A stretch of 64,000 bases of DNA from Mesotoga infera (GCF_900157305.1 NZ_LS974202.1:248001-312000), one strand, 5' to 3'. Shown: positions 16,686 to 25,384, counted from the first letter of the stretch. The notes: generated by a model from the letters alone, not told the origin. A program made the numbers and translations.

Positions 16686-16772
16686 AGGAAAACCTCCTGA
16701 AAAAATTTTACCATGAGAAAATATACATACCTTAAGTTCATTTTTCGAGTAGAATTGTTCGAGGTGATCTGT

Positions 16773-17075
16773 TTGAAAGAGCTACGTGTTCATGTCGTTC
16801 ACAAACTTGGACTCTCCGAGGCCAGGAGAAGATTGGAAGAGAAAATGGGGGAACTCATGGAGCAGTACGAAGGCAAATTCACGCTAGAATCGACCTGGAA
16901 AGACAACACCCTCCTGTTCAAACTTGCCGCGATGGGGGTGAAAACAGAAGGAACTCTCGAGATAAAAGACACCACCGTTACGCTTTCGGGAACCGTTCCA
17001 CTGGTGGCGATCGCCTTTAAAAAAAGGATCGAAGAGTCTATAAAGAGGGATCTGGAAGAGATACTGAGAGTATGA
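16773..17075 (+). CDS. Polyhydroxyalkanoic acid granule-region-like small protein
   Basis: 100 residues resembling the PHA_gran_rgn family: an N-terminal LRVHVVHKLGLSEARRRLEEKMGEL helix-strand unit, a KDNTLLFKLAAMGVKTEGTLEI strand pair, and a C-terminal helix KKRIEESIKRDLEEIL. Members lie near PHA synthesis genes in proteobacteria, but no PHA gene is seen here, so the name says little about function. The TTG start at 16773 is chosen because GAGGTG sits about 7 bases before it; upstream in-frame ATGs would add a segment lying in the likely promoter region. The PHP gene starts 33 bases downstream. Confidence 0.65.
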   Translation: MKELRVHVVHKLGLSEARRRLEEKMGELMEQYEGKFTLESTWKDNTLLFKLAAMGVKTEGTLEIKDTTVTLSGTVPLVAIAFKKRIEESIKRDLEEILRV

Positions 17076-17108
17076 AATCCCGGAGTGGCGGTCTCATCGG
17101 AGGCATTC

Positions 17109-17855
17109 ATGATTGATCTTCACAACCACAGCAATTTCTCCCCCGACAGTAATGCGACCCAGAACGAGATAGTCGAAAAAGCTATCGAAAAGAATCTACT
17201 GGTGATCGGTATATCCGACCACGACGATCTCGATACTTCCTTTCCCTACAGTTTCAGACTTAGAGACCCAGCCGGGTATCTGGAAAACCTCTCGCTTCTG
17301 AAAAGTAATTCTCCGATCAAGGTTTTGAGCGGACTGGAGGTCGGTATTGGTTCTTCCTACAACACTCCGCCCGACGGAGAGTTCGATTACTTCATCTACT
17401 CCGTTCATTCAATACCGGGAATCAATGACCTGGAGATCGACAACATCTGGACACTCTATCTCGAAGAGTCTCTGGAGGCTATAAAGGGGTTGACCGGACC
17501 GGGTTTCTTTGGACACATAGACTTTCTCCGCAGGTATATAAAAGGACACAGAGAGCTCGACAACCTTGCGCTCCTCGATGAGCTTTTGAGAAAACTCGCC
17601 AAGTCGGATATAGGGATCGAGATAAACACCTCTGGCTGGAGGGCGCCTTACAACGAACCCACTCCCCAGCCATGGATAATCGAGCGATACCTCCGGATGG
17701 GTGGAAGGTACATAACCATCGGTTCGGACTCGCACAGGGCGTGCGATGTTGGCAGCCACGTGGAAAAGGCGCTTTCACTGTTGCTAGATCTGGGGGTAAG
17801 GGAGATCTTCTACTGTGAAAAAGGCACGTACATGCCTCTAAAGATTTCGACCTAG
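17109..17855 (+). CDS. PHP-domain metal-dependent phosphoesterase (paralogue 1)
   Basis: 248 residues with PHP motifs: MIDLHNHSNFSPDS (first two histidines), ISDHDDLD, a YYSVHS-like block (FIYSVHS), GHIDFLRR and the C-terminal TIGSDSHRACDVG. These provide the histidines and aspartates of a trinuclear metal site. Family members include histidinol-phosphate phosphatase (HisK type) and polymerase-linked phosphoesterases; no his gene is nearby, so the substrate is open. ATG 17109 follows CGGAGG by 5 bases. The stop overlaps the convergent murJ by 4 bases. It is closely similar in length and layout to the PHP gene at 21.5 kb. Confidence 0.83.
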   Translation: MIDLHNHSNFSPDSNATQNEIVEKAIEKNLLVIGISDHDDLDTSFPYSFRLRDPAGYLENLSLLKSNSPIKVLSGLEVGIGSSYNTPPDGEFDYFIYSVHSIPGINDLEIDNIWTLYLEESLEAIKGLTGPGFFGHIDFLRRYIKGHRELDNLALLDELLRKLAKSDIGIEINTSGWRAPYNEPTPQPWIIERYLRMGGRYITIGSDSHRACDVGSHVEKALSLLLDLGVREIFYCEKGTYMPLKIST

Positions 17856-19375
17856 CGCTTTCCGTGCCTTTTGAGAGGGAATTTTAAGAAACGTTTCAGA
17901 TTCATCCCCTCGCCGAGTTTAAGCAGTCTGACTAGAGAGAAGTACACTATTACACCAACCAGTAAAGCCACGATCGTGGCCGCTGCGCCGATTCCAATAG
18001 TGAGTCTTATGGCAAGCATGATGGCAGTCATTATCAGGGACGCTAACATTATTTTGCCGATACTGATCAATGCTTTCCTTTCATAGCCAGCCCAGGCAAA
18101 AAGCGTCGCAGTCACTATAATCGTGCCGAGCATTCCTGCGATAGAGGTTGCCAGCGCAACGCCCACCGGACCCATCGTGAAGCCCAGAACGATATCCAGA
18201 ACGACATTCACACCTACCATCAAAGCGGATATGATGGTGGGAGTTACAGGACTCTTCCTCGCGTAATAGGCCCTCGACAGCACGCCGTAAGCACCGTAGA
18301 AAGGCAGTCCAAGAGTATAGGCGTACAGTAGGCCCGAAGTGACCGCCGTATCCAGCGTGGTGAAAGAACCCCTCTCAAAAAGCAGTCTCACCAATCCCTC
18401 GCCGGCCACCAACAATCCGAGCGTTGAGGGCAGAAGCAGGAAGGCCAGAACGGTTATCGAACTCCACACGGCCTTACTGAACTCTTCTTTAGAATCCTTT
18501 CCCGTCAACCTTGAAAGCTGTGGAAGGGCTACCGTCGCAACTGCAATCGCGAATATGCCAAGAGGAAGCTGGTAAAGCCTCTGCGCGTAACCCAGACTGG
18601 AAACGGCGCCAGCACCGAGTTCTGTAGATACTCTAGTATCGACGAAAGAGTTAATCTCGTTGATGGCCGGAGATATCGAGGAGATGAGAAAGAGACTGAG
18701 AAAATCCCGCGCGTCCTGACTGTTGTAATGGGGGTTGAAACGAAAGCCGGAACGTCTTGCAGCGAGCATGACCACAAGAAGCTGGATCGCTCCGCCGGCG
18801 ATAAAACCGATCGTGGGTCCAAGTATGGGTGGAGAGAACTTCTCGGAGAGGAGTATTCCTACGATCGTCGCCAGATTTATCAACATGGGCGAGGCGGCGG
18901 CAATGAAGAAGGCGTCGAGACTGTTCAATATGCCACAATAAACGGCCCACAGCGAGACCAGAGTTATGAAGGGAAAGGAGATTTTTATCAGTTGAGATGT
19001 CAACTCGATGGTATCGCCACTGAAACCGCCGGCGAATATGCCCGTCAACTCTCGCGAAAAAAATATGCCACCGGCGCTTATCGCACCGGACAGAAGTAAA
19101 ACGAAAATCATCACAGCCGACGCGAACTCAAAAGCCTTTTCTCTCGAGCGATTGAGCCTGTCGTTGAAAATGGGAACAAAGGCCATAGTCATGGCTCCGT
19201 CGGCGAAGATCTTCCTCAGAAAGAAGGGCAACATCACGGCGACCAAATAAGCATCGTACTGCTGAGAAGTGCCGAAATAGCCTGCAAACATGGAGTCTCT
19301 CACAAGACCGGAGACTCTCGAAAGCAGTGTTGCTATGGCAAAGATAGCTGTATTTTTAACTGTGCTGGCCGTCAT
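17852..19375 (-). CDS. murJ: MurJ-type lipid II flippase
   Basis: About 507 residues and 13-14 hydrophobic segments. The N-terminal block FAIATLLSRVSGLVRDSMFAGYFGTSQQYDAYLVA and the ADGAMTMAFVPIF segment are hallmarks of MurJ/MviN, which flips the peptidoglycan precursor lipid II across the inner membrane. ATG 19375 has GGAGG 5 bases upstream. The C-terminus ends in a basic tail. It is a single gene facing the PHP gene and overlaps it by 4 bases. Confidence 0.93.
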   Translation of the reverse strand: MTASTVKNTAIFAIATLLSRVSGLVRDSMFAGYFGTSQQYDAYLVAVMLPFFLRKIFADGAMTMAFVPIFNDRLNRSREKAFEFASAVMIFVLLLSGAISAGGIFFSRELTGIFAGGFSGDTIELTSQLIKISFPFITLVSLWAVYCGILNSLDAFFIAAASPMLINLATIVGILLSEKFSPPILGPTIGFIAGGAIQLLVVMLAARRSGFRFNPHYNSQDARDFLSLFLISSISPAINEINSFVDTRVSTELGAGAVSSLGYAQRLYQLPLGIFAIAVATVALPQLSRLTGKDSKEEFSKAVWSSITVLAFLLLPSTLGLLVAGEGLVRLLFERGSFTTLDTAVTSGLLYAYTLGLPFYGAYGVLSRAYYARKSPVTPTIISALMVGVNVVLDIVLGFTMGPVGVALATSIAGMLGTIIVTATLFAWAGYERKALISIGKIMLASLIMTAIMLAIRLTIGIGAAATIVALLVGVIVYFSLVRLLKLGEGMNLKRFLKFPLKRHGKR

Positions 19376-19566
19376 TTGATCCTCCAAAGAAGATTATAAT
19401 ACAGGCGGCCGATTTCGACTGAGAGATCCTTTGGATAGATACACCTGATGAGAATTATAAGGTTTCGCTTAGTGTTCTCGAGAAAAACTCTTGAATCCCT
19501 ACTGTTTGGCTTTTTGCAGGGTGAACCCTTAAAGAATCACTCATGGATCTGTGCTATACTGTTCAT

Positions 19567-19648
19567 GAAAGAGCCGGTCTCACCCTATAGCCGGCCAACA
19601 ACGCCGGAAGGAGTGTAGCCGCATGGTCACTGGCGGCGTCCGAAGTCG
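19567..19648 (+). promoter_or_regulatory. Structured leader before wecB
   Basis: A GC-rich leader following a TATACT (19555-19560, possible -10 without a clear -35). It can form GCCGG/CCGGC (about 19573-19595) and GCCGC/GCGGC (about 19618-19638) hairpins, the second covering the start of a 9-codon leader ORF. It matches no riboswitch class I know. The 180 bases before it (19388-19560) show no gene. Confidence 0.4.
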
Positions 19649-19652
19649 ATGA
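19623..19652 (+). CDS. Leader peptide ORF upstream of wecB (9 codons)
   Basis: ATG at 19623 lies 9 bases after AAGGAG (19608-19613), which is the best SD before wecB, and encodes MVTGGVRSR. Its TGA overlaps the wecB ATG as ATGA (19649-19652). The wecB ATG itself has no SD of its own, so wecB is probably translated by coupling to this short ORF. No run of regulatory codons points to a specific amino-acid attenuator. Confidence 0.5.
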   Translation: MVTGGVRSR

Positions 19653-20758
19653 AAAAAGTTGCACTGATCTTTGGAACCAGACCGGAGGCAGTAAAGATGG
19701 CACCGGTCTATCTGGCTATGAAAAACTCAAAACTCGAACCAATAGTGATTGCGACGGCACAACATCGTCAGATGCTCGATCAGGTTCTCGGACTCTTCGG
19801 AATAAACCCCGACTTCGATCTTGACATAATGCAGGAACGTCAGTCGCTATCTGGATTGACTTCGAGGTTGATCCAGAAGCTCGACGAGATTTACGCGGCA
19901 AACTCCTTCGACGCCACCCTGGTTCAGGGTGACACGACGTCTACATTTACGGGTGCGCTCGTTTCCTTCTACCATAAGATTCCAGTGGGTCATGTCGAAG
20001 CCGGGCTCAGGACCGACAATATCTACAACCCATTCCCCGAGGAGGTCAACCGCAGATTGAACGGAGTTCTCTCGACCTATCACTATCCTCCAACCGAAAG
20101 CGCCAGGGGCAATCTGCTCCGTGAGGGTGTTCCCTCCGATAGGATGATAGTGACGGGGAACACGGTTATAGACGCATTGCTGTGGACTATCGAGAACAAA
20201 GCCGGAGCCACTTCCTCATTCAGGGAGAAGTTCGGCCTTGAAAGCGGCCAGTACATCCTTATGACTATGCATAGAAGGGAGAACTGGGGAGAGCCGATGA
20301 GAAACGTGATGCTGGCCGTGAGGGATATACTCGATTCCATGCCGGAGATGAAGCTGGTTTTCCCGGTTCACCTGAATCCGGTCGTGAGAGAGACTGTCTA
20401 CCCTTTGCTAAAAGGACATAAAAGGGTAATCCTCACAGATCCACTCGATTACTTGCCTTTCGTCTCTCTAATGGAAAAGGCGGCCCTGATACTCACAGAT
20501 TCCGGTGGTATACAGGAGGAGGCACCGGCGCTCGGAAAGCCCACACTGGTTCTAAGAGAAACCACGGAGAGACCCGAAGCCATAAAGGCCGGCACGGCCC
20601 TTCTAGTCGGTACCGACAGGAAGAGGGTCTTCCAGGAGACGATCAGGTTGCTGACCGACCGGTCGGCCTACGAGAGGATGGCGCTGGCAAGCAATCCCTT
20701 CGGCGACGGAAAGGCCTCCCTGAGGATTGCCGAGCATCTGGAGCTTGTGCTTGGCTGA
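19649..20758 (+). CDS. wecB: UDP-N-acetylglucosamine 2-epimerase (non-hydrolysing)
   Basis: Interconverts UDP-GlcNAc and UDP-ManNAc for surface polysaccharide synthesis. 369 residues with the family blocks MKKVALIFGTRPEAVKMAPV (start), VQGDTTST near 92, GHVEAGLRT near 113, MTMHRRENWG near 208, and LTDSGGIQEEAPALGKP near 285 with the catalytic acidic residues. No other polysaccharide gene is adjacent. The translation start depends on the small leader ORF described separately. Confidence 0.95.
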   Translation: MKKVALIFGTRPEAVKMAPVYLAMKNSKLEPIVIATAQHRQMLDQVLGLFGINPDFDLDIMQERQSLSGLTSRLIQKLDEIYAANSFDATLVQGDTTSTFTGALVSFYHKIPVGHVEAGLRTDNIYNPFPEEVNRRLNGVLSTYHYPPTESARGNLLREGVPSDRMIVTGNTVIDALLWTIENKAGATSSFREKFGLESGQYILMTMHRRENWGEPMRNVMLAVRDILDSMPEMKLVFPVHLNPVVRETVYPLLKGHKRVILTDPLDYLPFVSLMEKAALILTDSGGIQEEAPALGKPTLVLRETTERPEAIKAGTALLVGTDRKRVFQETIRLLTDRSAYERMALASNPFGDGKASLRIAEHLELVLG

Positions 20759-20765
20759 TCAGCGA

Positions 20766-21452
20766 TCACTCTTTCTTCATCCGGATCTCCCAGAAGTATT
20801 CGTACAGGGGCTTCAGCGCCTTGAATTCGCTCTTGAGAAGGTTGGAAAATTCGCCAGAAAAGAGCAATTCGTCCATACCTCTCTCTACTGAGATATAGAA
20901 GTCTTTCATCTGGTACCAGACCAGCAGTTCACCGGGAACATTTTCCTTTTTTCTGGGTCTTTTATACTTCTCTCCCATAATCAAGAAATGGCCTTCACGT
21001 AGAATCGCCGTCTTTTCCATAAAGACTCTGGTATTCTCTTCCAGTTCAAAAATCAACTTTCTCATGGTCTCGCGCGACGGAAAATAAAAGCCCATTCCGT
21101 AACGGTAACTGTCGGGAAAGAGCTCGAAGAAAAAGCCTGGCGAGTCCTTCCAGTCGGGAGATGGCACTTTGAAGGTAAACCACATATTGGTTCTGTACGG
21201 AGCCTTCCCTCTGTTTCTCCTGGCGTCGCGACTTATCCGGCTTATGGTTTTTCCCACCTGCGGTCTCGTCTCCAGAAATGGATCAAGCTCCTCCATAAAG
21301 GGTCCAAGCTCGGTCACAAGAGCCTTGAAAGGGTCAAGAAGAACCTCCCTGTATCTCTCTCTGTTAGCCTCCATCCAGGCTCTGTTGTTGTTCTTCCCAA
21401 GATCTACGAGAAAATCGAGGGTTGCCCGGGTAAAACCGTTGAACTTATCCAT
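20766..21452 (-). CDS. DUF2461 family protein
   Basis: 228 residues matching DUF2461 (TIGR02453): FNGFTRATLDFLVDLGKNNNRAWMEANRERYRE at the start (given here only to identify the aromatic-rich helix), ISRDARRNRGKAPYRTN, and FFELFPDSYRYGMGFY. The function of the family is unknown. The gene stands alone, convergent with wecB; their stops are 7 bases apart. The upstream PHP gene on the same strand ends 41 bases before its start. Confidence 0.85.
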   Translation of the reverse strand: MDKFNGFTRATLDFLVDLGKNNNRAWMEANRERYREVLLDPFKALVTELGPFMEELDPFLETRPQVGKTISRISRDARRNRGKAPYRTNMWFTFKVPSPDWKDSPGFFFELFPDSYRYGMGFYFPSRETMRKLIFELEENTRVFMEKTAILREGHFLIMGEKYKRPRKKENVPGELLVWYQMKDFYISVERGMDELLFSGEFSNLLKSEFKALKPLYEYFWEIRMKKE

Positions 21453-21493
21453 CTCTTCCTCCTTATCTGATTACAACAGGCAATTCAGAAAAA

Positions 21494-22237
21494 CTAGATG
21501 GGTATCGACATGTACCTGTCCTTAACAGCGTAGAAGATCTCACTTACCCCCAGTTTTCGCAAGAGATTCAACGCATCGCTGTTGTACTTTCCTACACTTA
21601 TGGCCCTGTGAGAGTCCGAACCGATTGTTATCAGCCTTCCCCCAAGTTCGAGATACCTTTCGATAACCCACGGCTGGGGAGTAGGATCGCCCAGTCTGTA
21701 CATCCAGCCCGACGTGTTGAACTCCAATCCCACGTTGCAGGCTATGATCTGTTTTAAAAGTATATCCATCAGCTCGCCCGGACTGGGGGGTTTCGAACCG
21801 GGGATGTGTCTTCTCAGAAAGTCAAGATGGCCCAGGAAACCCGGTTTATCTATAAGCTCCACAGCCATGGCCGCCTCTTCGAGGTATATGTCCCATGGAT
21901 CTTCCATATCTCTCAGATCGGGAAAACCGGGAACTGTGTGGACCGAATAGATGTAATAATCGAAATCACCTACCGGCCACGAAATCCCAGTTGACTGCAA
22001 TCCCAGTTCAAGACCGGAGAGAACGGTTATCGGATAGCTACCTTTGAGGCGTTCTATTTCTCTAAGATAGCTGTTCACCCCCTCTGGTTGAAGGCAGACA
22101 TCCTGTCTCAACAGATAGGGATCGAAGTGATCGGAGATTCCTACGACCTTCAGCTCTCTCTCAACAGCCGCCTGTATAACGTCGGCCATGCTGTCTTTTC
22201 CATCGGAGAAAATTGTATGGTTATGTATATCTATCAT
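21494..22237 (-). CDS. PHP-domain metal-dependent phosphoesterase (paralogue 2)
   Basis: 247 residues with the same motif series as the PHP protein at 17.1 kb: MIDIHNHTIFSDG, GISDHFDPY, IYSVHTVPG, GHLDFLRRHI, LEFNTSGW and TIGSDSHRAISVG. The near-identical ending (PQPWVIERYLELGGR, then the GSDSHR block) shows the two are close paralogues. It differs in the second motif (DHFD rather than DHDD). Substrate unknown. It lies 19 bases downstream of the xer recombinase gene and may be co-transcribed with it. Confidence 0.83.
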   Translation of the reverse strand: MIDIHNHTIFSDGKDSMADVIQAAVERELKVVGISDHFDPYLLRQDVCLQPEGVNSYLREIERLKGSYPITVLSGLELGLQSTGISWPVGDFDYYIYSVHTVPGFPDLRDMEDPWDIYLEEAAMAVELIDKPGFLGHLDFLRRHIPGSKPPSPGELMDILLKQIIACNVGLEFNTSGWMYRLGDPTPQPWVIERYLELGGRLITIGSDSHRAISVGKYNSDALNLLRKLGVSEIFYAVKDRYMSIPI

Positions 22238-22256
22238 ATACTACTCCTACTGGTAT

Positions 22257-23156
22257 TTAATCTGATAACAATTCAACTGCTTCTCTCTTTTCTTTGTCAG
22301 TAATATGCAAGTATATACTTGTTGTTGCTAGATTTACATGTCCAAGTAGTTCCTGAACTGTTTTTATACTTGCACCCTTTTGAAGAAGGTGAGTTGCAAA
22401 GCTGTGTCTGAATAAATGCGGATTTACTTTTCTTTCAGGGAAGACCCCTTTTACATGTGTATTCAACATTTTTGGGATCAATTTTCTGGATGTTGGCCCT
22501 CCCCTAGTTCCGATAAAGAGATGCTCCTCGTTTTCGCTGTTGGGAAATGTTGGCCTTATCTCGAGGTACTCGAGTATTATCGATTGCATCTGTTCGTTAA
22601 CCGGTACTTCACGGTCCCTGTTTCCCTTACCGCTCTGAACACGTATCGCCGGGTTCTCTCCTAGTCGCAGGTCGCTCAGGGTGAGATGGCAGACTTCACT
22701 CACGCGCAAACCACAGAAATACATGCTGGCCACTATCGCCTTGTTCCTCCTTCCCAGATTGGTCGGTTTGAAAGAGGCCAGTATCTTCTGTACATCGTCG
22801 TAGCTGAGATAGTCCGGTATCCTTCGCCGAGATTTGGGGTTTTTGATCAGCTCGGTCGGGACTTTCGGAACCACTCCGCTTATGTAGAGAAAAGTATAGA
22901 AGGAACGTATGGTCGATAAGTTCCTTGAAACTGTCGAGGGCGAGGGCTTTCTGGTAGAGTATCTTCCTTGGGAGAGTTCCTTCACGAAGGCTTCGATCTG
23001 CCTGCGCTTCACCTGTGTGTAATCCAGGTCGTGGTCGAGAAGATACTTCTTGAAGTGTTGAAGGTCGGTGAGATAAGATTCTACGGTGTTTGAAGACATA
23101 TTCCTTACGAACTCCATGTTGTCTTTGAACCTGTCTATGGCTTCATCGAAATCCAC
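22257..23156 (-). CDS. xerD: Xer-type tyrosine recombinase
   Basis: About 299 residues. An N-terminal SAM-like core-binding domain (SSNTVESYLTDLQHFKKYL) precedes the catalytic domain with the full R-K-H-R-H-Y set: GLRVSEVCHL (Arg), SGKGNRDREVPV (Lys), HLFRHSFATHLL (His, Arg), LLGHVNLATTSIYLHI (His, Tyr). This is the chromosome-dimer resolution type rather than an integron or phage integrase. GTG 23156 is favoured, with GGGGGT 7 bases upstream; a TTG at 23171 is possible. Third-position and overall composition change along the gene: the 3' quarter (22257 to about 22500) is clearly more AT-rich than the 5' part. Whether it is XerC, XerD or a single-recombinase XerA type cannot be told. Confidence 0.87.
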   Translation of the reverse strand: MDFDEAIDRFKDNMEFVRNMSSNTVESYLTDLQHFKKYLLDHDLDYTQVKRRQIEAFVKELSQGRYSTRKPSPSTVSRNLSTIRSFYTFLYISGVVPKVPTELIKNPKSRRRIPDYLSYDDVQKILASFKPTNLGRRNKAIVASMYFCGLRVSEVCHLTLSDLRLGENPAIRVQSGKGNRDREVPVNEQMQSIILEYLEIRPTFPNSENEEHLFIGTRGGPTSRKLIPKMLNTHVKGVFPERKVNPHLFRHSFATHLLQKGASIKTVQELLGHVNLATTSIYLHITDKEKREAVELLSD

Positions 23157-23184
23157 TTTCCTTACCCCCAAAATCGCCGATAAT

Positions 23185-23212
23185 ATGAGTCATAATCAAC
23201 ATTATGTATCAT
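23185..23212. other. Candidate dif-like Xer recombination site
   Basis: A 28-base block with dif layout, 11-6-11: ATGAGTCATAA, TCAACA, TTATGTATCAT. The inner arms CATAA/TTATG match the E. coli dif arms, and the arms form an imperfect palindrome. It sits 29 bases upstream of the xer start. It could instead be an operator of xer. Confidence 0.5.
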
Positions 23213-23373
23213 TTTATTTATTGTACCACATGAGGTTATTCCTGCAACCTTTCAAAAGTCTTTTCAGTAGCCATTTACAGTACCAGACCCTTTAAAATGC
23301 CCTATAACGAGTTTTTCAGTCTCTACATGCCTTTCTACCTGTTGACCGCGTCAAAAACACAATACGGAGCGTT

Positions 23374-24315
23374 TTATCGATTATCCTCCTGAAAGCGTCT
23401 CCAAAACTGCGTTTTGATTTCAGATATACTGTCTCTGTATTTTTCGGCGACTCTGTAATTCTTTCCCTCCCTCAAAACAAGCTCTTCCTTGATACCCGAG
23501 TAATGTTTCGACAGCGCACCCATTATCGCGCCGAGGGCCATGGGACTTTTCAGCCTTTCTTCACCAGTTTTTTCGAGAAAGAGGTTTATTCTCTCCACCA
23601 GCTCTTCTCCATTACAGGGTGACTCCGAAAGAGCGAAGAGCATTCCGATAGTTGGCAGTTTGAGACCTTTCATGAAATCGTTCAACTCGTCGCTCTCCCA
23701 CTCTCTTTTGAGGCATGAAGGCTGTGCCTTTTTGGAGAGCTCCTTTCTAAATGCCAGGAAGATGAGTTCCATAAAGGAACTGATCCTCTTGTCGTAATCG
23801 TCGTCTGTCATGAGAATCGAGGCAACCGAACTGACCGGTAGATCTATCTGCGAGACCATTGTGAACAGCTCGCCCAGTCGTTTAACCGTAACGAAAGGTC
23901 TCCCCAGTTCCAGTTCCTGCGGAAGGATCAACAGCGCGTTTCTGGCTATTCCTTTAACCTCCTCGAAGCTCTTCCCGATTATGGCCGAGACCTTTATTTC
24001 GAAGCTTTCGTTGACCTTCCAAATGCCAGTTATCTTTTCCCTTCCGGAGTACTTGACATAATCCACAGAGAAACCTGTCACTTCGGCCAACCTGTTAAGG
24101 AGATCACCGTAAGCTCTATCCAGGCTCTCGACATCTCCCCCGAAACCGGAGATGTTGGCGAGAAGGTTATCTATGTCTGCAAGTATAGGCTCGGGCCGGT
24201 TGTACTTGGTCAGGTAACCACGAATGAACCTGTTCCTGCTCGAACGATCGCCGCCTTCGTCCGAAAGCGTTCCTAGAATCCTTATAACATCTACGGCTGT
24301 TATTTCTGTCGGCAT
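23374..24315 (-). CDS. Protein of unknown function with a possible C-terminal winged helix
   Basis: About 313 residues, no confident family. The first 90 residues are helical (VIRILGTLSDEGGDRSSRNRF). A beta-rich middle part follows (SVDYVKYSGREKITGIWKV). The last 90 residues (LFALSESPCNGEELVERINLFLEK, then MGALSKHYSGIKEELVLREGKNYRV) have the pattern of a PadR-like winged helix with a wing, so it might bind DNA; this is inference. ATG 24315 is chosen because GGGGTGAT lies just before it. It stands alone between xer and the PfkB gene, with AT-rich gaps of about 200 and 130 bases on either side that show no further gene. Confidence 0.6.
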   Translation of the reverse strand: MPTEITAVDVIRILGTLSDEGGDRSSRNRFIRGYLTKYNRPEPILADIDNLLANISGFGGDVESLDRAYGDLLNRLAEVTGFSVDYVKYSGREKITGIWKVNESFEIKVSAIIGKSFEEVKGIARNALLILPQELELGRPFVTVKRLGELFTMVSQIDLPVSSVASILMTDDDYDKRISSFMELIFLAFRKELSKKAQPSCLKREWESDELNDFMKGLKLPTIGMLFALSESPCNGEELVERINLFLEKTGEERLKSPMALGAIMGALSKHYSGIKEELVLREGKNYRVAEKYRDSISEIKTQFWRRFQEDNR

Positions 24316-24445
24316 ATACATCACCCCTCAACTTATACTACCATGAATACATACAGTTCTGTAGGTGGACCTATAATCTATATATTCAAGAATAATGGCT
24401 AGTTTATTAGTATGTTCAGGTTTAATTTAAATATGAAATTGATTA

Positions 24446-25288
24446 TCACAACTCTACTTTGTACAATTCAGATTTTTCTAGTATATACCCGTAATCAAAT
24501 TCAGGTACGGCGCCGACTTGCATAGTGACAATCGCGCCAAGAAGATTTCCGACTTTCAGACATTCGTCACCTTGCTTTCCGGAGAGATATGCATGGAGAA
24601 AACCGGCGTTGAAGGCGTCTCCGGCGCCGGTGGTATCCACGGCTTCTACGGGGAAGGCCTTTACCGCGGGACCCTTCTCGATCCTCGAACCGGCCACGCC
24701 CATAGTCACCACAACCGTGTTCATTCTGTTCAGGAAAGGTGAAATAAAGGCCCACTCCGTTTCATTTAAGAAAAGAACTTCAGCACTTTCGGCGAGTTTT
24801 GAGACCTCGTGAGGTCTTTCGAAGGTCACAATGCCGCCGGGGTTGTAGGAAAACCTTTCTATGTTCAGAGAGTTCAGTATCATCGACAGCTGACCGGTGG
24901 AAATGCCTGCGAAATGGTAGAAATCGAATCCTCCGGCAACCGTTTCGTATTTCTCGTTCACGCCGCGATAAGTGTACAGATGTCGTTGCCCTTGCCCGCC
25001 GATAACTGCAAAGCAAAGGCCCGTTCCGCCAGTAAGCACTTTGACATACCCGGTCTCGACTCTCTCACGTGAACACCTTTCGATAAGGTACTCTCCGAAG
25101 AGATCATCTCCCACAGCCCCTTGCAGAAAGACTTTCCTTCCAAGGCGCGAGAGCATAATCGCCGTGTTAGCCGCGCTTCCTCCAGAAGAGAGGCCCAGCT
25201 TTTTTATTCTGTTTTCCTCACTGTTAACGCTGTCTCCTATTACTGCGTTCAAGTCTATGTTTATGTTTCCAACGACTGAAATTCTCAA
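24446..25288 (-). CDS. PfkB/ribokinase family carbohydrate kinase
   Basis: 280 residues. N-terminal MRISVVGNINIDLNAV with GGSAANTAIMLSRLG (sugar-binding GG block), and the C-terminal signature DTTGAGDAFNAGFLHAYL with the catalytic aspartate and anion hole. The lid region is short. Members phosphorylate ribose, fructose, nucleosides and related sugars; the substrate here is unclear. TTG start with GAAGGAG upstream. It is divergent from the GH1 glycosidase gene, and the two could serve one sugar pathway, but this is only suggested by position. Confidence 0.85.
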   Translation of the reverse strand: MRISVVGNINIDLNAVIGDSVNSEENRIKKLGLSSGGSAANTAIMLSRLGRKVFLQGAVGDDLFGEYLIERCSRERVETGYVKVLTGGTGLCFAVIGGQGQRHLYTYRGVNEKYETVAGGFDFYHFAGISTGQLSMILNSLNIERFSYNPGGIVTFERPHEVSKLAESAEVLFLNETEWAFISPFLNRMNTVVVTMGVAGSRIEKGPAVKAFPVEAVDTTGAGDAFNAGFLHAYLSGKQGDECLKVGNLLGAIVTMQVGAVPEFDYGYILEKSELYKVEL

Positions 25289-25307
25289 TTTTCTCTCCTT
25301 CTCCCGA

Positions 25308-25337
25308 TTGGGTTTACGTTCTTTCTCTCTTTATAAT
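25308..25337 (+). promoter_or_regulatory. Probable promoter of the GH1 gene
   Basis: TTGGGT (25308-25313), 18 bases, TATAAT (25332-25337). It lies between the divergent PfkB and GH1 genes. The -35 is only a partial match. Confidence 0.45.
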
Positions 25338-25384
25338 TATAATTGGAAGTGATAGGAACAGCGTTTTCGAGGGAGGTATAAACT

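Noticed and set aside
19567-19648. The wecB leader as a known riboswitch.
   Set aside because: I could not match it to any riboswitch consensus I know; the leader ORF explains the region better.
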